8,883 bases of DNA, taken from NCBI GenBank assembly GCA_002307035.1, contig DBTL01000086.1, positions 1 to 8,883 on the forward strand, written 5' to 3'. The notes beneath the pieces were generated by a model. It had not been told where the DNA came from. It made no database searches and worked only from the letters and a program-made list of their open reading frames with translations. This document shows, piece by piece, positions 5,719 to 8,883 of this stretch. The first letter of the stretch is position 1; each line of letters starts with the position of its first letter. A program made the position numbers and the translations under genes. Origin of the DNA: Bacteroides sp. UBA1317 (lineage in GTDB: Bacteria > Bacteroidota > Bacteroidia > Bacteroidales > Bacteroidaceae).

Positions 5719-8700
5719 TTATCCTGCCATAGCTTTAGTATTAGTTTTTACTTCTGCTATGTCAGCTTTTATATCTTTCAAATATTTTGCAGCCATACCT
5801 GTATTTTCCCGTATTTCAACTGTCTCCAGATATGTATTTGCTAATATGGTTCGTGTTTCATCCGCAATATCTTTTGAATCCTTGCTTACAGTCAGGTATT
5901 CTTCTGCCTTCACAGTCAACATGTTAAGTGATTGAGACTGTAATACGCTTTGAGCTTTTAGTTCTTCACCTGTTATCTGTACAGCAGCAAGCCTACCACT
6001 AACTTCCTCTCCTGTATCTTGGCTTATAGTCTCATATCCTCCTGAGGTGGAACTCTGAGAAGAAGAAGAAGATGTATCCCAACCAAATGCATCGATAAGG
6101 GATTGTCTTTGAGCGATCATGTCGTCAGTGATATTCTGTTGCTGTTTCTTAAGCTCCTCCGCTTCATCTGGAGTTATTTTATTATCATCTTTGTAGGCAT
6201 CCGTCCAACTGTCATACAAAGCTTGTATACGGCTTTTAAAGTTATCCGCAAGCATAGCATTAAGAATTGACTTTTGAAGATAGGATTCAAAATCATCGGC
6301 AAAATCTTCTGTGTCTGAATTCATATCAGACAAAGTATCAAGGAAACTACTATAGAAATCATCGAAAGATGTCTGAGCCATAGTTTCCTGCCATTGCTCG
6401 GTTAGCTCCGCTAACGCATCAGCGTCATCTATATACGCATCAAGCCATTCTGACTGATCATATTTGCCACTATTTATCTTTTCCCAAATATCTGGAAGTT
6501 CTTGCAATTTTGACAAATCTTCCGAACTTAACTTCCATAAATCCCCGGCAGATGATAGTTTTTTACCTACATAGTCAGATGCTTTTTCCCAATCGGAGGC
6601 ATTAAAGGCGTCATTTATATAGTAATCGTTAGAATGATGGGCCCCGTGATACCCCATCTTAGCCTCTAACATTTGACGATCATTATCTATCTTTTGTATT
6701 TTCTTTTGATAAGCATCCGTATATAGTTCAGTGGCACTTTTTCCACCGGATTTCTCCATTTCTGTGGTTAACTTATCTATCGCATTTATTAGGTATTTGT
6801 TGCTATTTGTTAATCTATCTACTAATTCGTTTACCTCCTTAGCGTTTCCTCCTACTCCTAGAAAACCAAGTATCTTGTTATTAAGCCCTAAAGACATCAA
6901 GTTTATCATCTCACTAGAACTTGATGTAACAGACTTGACTATAGTCTTAAACACGTCACCAGAAAATACATCCTTTGTCCCATTTACGATAGCATCGCCA
7001 ATGGAATCAAGAATAGATCCAAAAAAATTGCTTAGCCCATCTTTTAGAACATCGACAATAGAGGCTATCCAGCCTATAATTGGAGCATCATTTAGCTTGT
7101 TGGCGATATTTCCCATGACTCCTCCCATTCCGTTACCTATCTTGATAAGCCCATCGTAAACATCTTTAAGCCCCCCTGATGATAATTGTGAAAGCCCTTC
7201 AATAGTTGAATCCATTGATTTCTTCAAATTAGTTGCCGTATTGGTAACAATCTGTTGAGCACTATTAGCGACTTCTTCTTGAGACTTAACATTAGTGGAT
7301 GATGCATTCGCATTTTGTTGCGCTAGGTCAAGAGCGTCCTTGGCTGTTTTTTTCTCCTGATCAGATCCATCCTTTAATGCTTTAGCATAGTCTTCCTGTG
7401 CCTTCTTTAAGCGTTCTATAGATTCATATTCTTCAATCTTGGCATTTTTTAGCGAGTTGATAGCTAACTGATAGGCCGCCATATCAGTACCAAGCTTCTT
7501 AAAATTAAGAGAGCCACCAACGCCCATTGACTCTTCCATCTTATTTATAGCGTCAACCAGCGTTTTCTGATCAGTTGCTCCAGATTGCTTAAAATCCTTT
7601 GTTTTGGTGTATTCTTTAGCCTTTTCAAGTATAGGCTCTGTTATACTTTTAAACATTCCCCCGAATTCACTGAATACAGATACCCAATCAATATCCGCCT
7701 TTATGGATTCTATATCTACCTTTCCAATTGCGGAGGTTTTCTGTTCCTCTAAAGACTTTTTCTGCCATTCATCTGTCGACTTAGCTATTTTCTCATCATA
7801 TTCCTGCGCTATAGCGAGTTTCTTCTGTTGGAAAGTCCCATATTCTTTCAGGTAGTCATTCATGACCTGTATGCCTGTTGCATTCTGCTTGTCTACCTCC
7901 TTTCCATACTCGGCAATGGCCGCCTTATATTGTTCATTGAAGTCTTTTATTTCAGCATCCGACAAAGAGATGCCTGAAGCATCAAATGACTTGCCTTTAT
8001 TTTGAGGATTAGATTCGAAAGTAGAACGGGCATTATCTATTTTCTTTCTAAGGAGATCTTCTTTTTGCCGATCAATAGCCTGCATCTCTTTCTCGAAATT
8101 CAGCTCCATCTGTTCAATGGTCTTTTTACTGCCATCGTCCAGAGATTTAATATGGGCTTCATCCGTTTTCATTTGTAAATCTTCGGCCGTCCGTTGCTCT
8201 TCTAAAGCCTGCTTAGAAAGAAGAACATTATATTTATCTGTTTCTTTACGAAGCTTTTCTTTAGTAGATTCTTCTTTTGAGAGTGAGCTTCCTGTTTGTC
8301 CTCCTAAATCCTTATAGGCTTTCTCAGATGTTTCTTCTTTATCTTGAGCTTCTTTTAATGCCTTTTCATATTGAGCTGCACTTTTGTAAGAGGTAGATGA
8401 TGTTTTCACACTCTCCACTTCTTTCTTAGCTTTTTCCCATGCTTTTTTTGCTTCATTTCTGAATTGGCTCGCATTCTTTTCCTCTACACTTAAAACTTTC
8501 TGGTCGAGAAGAGTTATTCGGTTAGTAATTGTTTCCTGATCAATAGGGGCCTCTTCTCCTTGTATCTTTATCCATTGTTTGCCAGAATCTCTCAAGATAA
8601 TGCGATAACCTTCATACATGGTCTTCTGTGCTTTAGCAGTGGATTTACTCATTGCATCAAGCGTCAATTCCCATGTATTCTGTTGGCTGACTCTCATGTC

Positions 8701-8883
8701 TTTCTGAGCATTTCCGATAGAAGAAATTAGTGCTTTTATCTTCCCTTTTATAACTTCCGCATCTGTATCCAACCATCCTTTGTCCTGCTTGATGTTGAAT
8801 TGAGCATACAGAGATTCATACTCGGCTTGTGTTCCTTGCCTTACACGACCAGCTCCACCTACTTTCTGAAGTTCCTGTAATCT
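5719..8883 (-). CDS. Phage tail tape measure protein, 5' end outside window
   Basis: The minus frame is open from the window edge to TAA (5721-5719) and gives the last 1054 residues. A TTG at 8772 could be mistaken for a start, but the frame runs on upstream (RLQELQKVGG..., KQDKGW), so the true start lies outside. Residues about 60-520 are highly charged and Lys/Glu/Gln-rich with strong coiled-coil character. About 567-635 is a hydrophobic, glycine-rich stretch (GNGMGGVMGNIANKL, PIIGWIASIVDVL, NFFGSILDSIGDAI) like the membrane-interacting part of tape measures. A helical C-terminal half follows. A serine-rich linker at 937-948 precedes a conserved-looking tail (GGYETISQDTGEEVSGRLAAVQ, NTYLETVEIRENTG, DIKADIAEVKTNTK) that I recall from Bacteroides phage tape measures. 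The protein spans the tail lumen, fixes tail length and is ejected during DNA entry. The following tail gene would be expected on the same strand but is inverted. Confidence 0.9.
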   Translation of the reverse strand, partial: RLQELQKVGGAGRVRQGTQAEYESLYAQFNIKQDKGWLDTDAEVIKGKIKALISSIGNAQKDMRVSQQNTWELTLDAMSKSTAKAQKTMYEGYRIILRDSGKQWIKIQGEEAPIDQETITNRITLLDQKVLSVEEKNASQFRNEAKKAWEKAKKEVESVKTSSTSYKSAAQYEKALKEAQDKEETSEKAYKDLGGQTGSSLSKEESTKEKLRKETDKYNVLLSKQALEEQRTAEDLQMKTDEAHIKSLDDGSKKTIEQMELNFEKEMQAIDRQKEDLLRKKIDNARSTFESNPQNKGKSFDASGISLSDAEIKDFNEQYKAAIAEYGKEVDKQNATGIQVMNDYLKEYGTFQQKKLAIAQEYDEKIAKSTDEWQKKSLEEQKTSAIGKVDIESIKADIDWVSVFSEFGGMFKSITEPILEKAKEYTKTKDFKQSGATDQKTLVDAINKMEESMGVGGSLNFKKLGTDMAAYQLAINSLKNAKIEEYESIERLKKAQEDYAKALKDGSDQEKKTAKDALDLAQQNANASSTNVKSQEEVANSAQQIVTNTATNLKKSMDSTIEGLSQLSSGGLKDVYDGLIKIGNGMGGVMGNIANKLNDAPIIGWIASIVDVLKDGLSNFFGSILDSIGDAIVNGTKDVFSGDVFKTIVKSVTSSSSEMINLMSLGLNNKILGFLGVGGNAKEVNELVDRLTNSNKYLINAIDKLTTEMEKSGGKSATELYTDAYQKKIQKIDNDRQMLEAKMGYHGAHHSNDYYINDAFNASDWEKASDYVGKKLSSAGDLWKLSSEDLSKLQELPDIWEKINSGKYDQSEWLDAYIDDADALAELTEQWQETMAQTSFDDFYSSFLDTLSDMNSDTEDFADDFESYLQKSILNAMLADNFKSRIQALYDSWTDAYKDDNKITPDEAEELKKQQQNITDDMIAQRQSLIDAFGWDTSSSSSQSSTSGGYETISQDTGEEVSGRLAAVQITGEELKAQSVLQSQSLNMLTVKAEEYLTVSKDSKDIADETRTILANTYLETVEIRENTGMAAKYLKDIKADIAEVKTNTKAMAG

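Noticed and set aside
5627..5935. Plus-strand frame with hydrophobic stretches resembling a small membrane protein
   Set aside because: Two thirds overlap the tape measure C-terminus antisense, and the hydrophobicity comes from the complement of charged codons plus AT-rich spacer. No promoter or start context supports it.
6731..8317. Plus-strand open frames at 6731-7159, 7604-7855 and 8117-8317
   Set aside because: They lie within the tape measure gene on the opposite strand, with Phe/Ser/Leu-rich composition typical of the complement of Lys/Glu-rich coding sequence.
8770..8772. TTG as the start codon of the tape measure gene
   Set aside because: The same frame continues upstream for 37 codons to the window edge with coherent sequence, so the TTG is internal.

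Overview
The window looks like part of the tail-morphogenesis region of a siphovirus-type phage or prophage of a Bacteroidales host (Bacteroides or Parabacteroides). Three things suggest this. The genes are AT-rich and have no Shine-Dalgarno sequences. One promoter matches the Bacteroides TAnnTTTG -7 box. The three structural proteins resemble tail proteins I recall from Bacteroides prophages; this is recall, not a search.

Layout, right to left on the minus strand: 8883-5719 holds the C-terminal 1054 residues of a tape measure protein whose start lies beyond the window. 3946-1 holds the first 1315 residues of a very large tail-tip/receptor-binding protein whose end lies beyond the window. The stretch between them (about 3947-5718) carries three genes on the opposite, plus strand: a 140-residue distal-tail (Dit)-like protein (4096-4518), a 54-residue small protein (4825-4989) and a 199-residue GNAT acetyltransferase (5004-5603). 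The last two form a tight two-gene unit with its own promoter and look like a toxin-antitoxin or 'moron' cassette.

The expected order tape measure, Dit-like, tail tip is kept, but the middle gene points the wrong way. This is the main oddity. Either the central segment of about 1.6 kb has been inverted, or the Dit-like gene is transcribed separately. An 8-bp inverted match sits exactly at the tape measure C-terminus and the Dit-like start codon, in the same codon phase in both genes, and could mark an inversion joint. No long inverted repeat or recombinase is visible.

The tape measure sets tail length, the Dit-like protein would form the distal ring, and the tail-tip protein would form the baseplate and host-contact structure. 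The acetyltransferase pair is not structural and probably acts in the host cell. Any minus-strand read-through from the tape measure into the tail-tip gene would be antisense to all three plus-strand genes. Gaps longer than 300 bases: only 4519-4824, which contains the promoter and repeats of the acetyltransferase unit.
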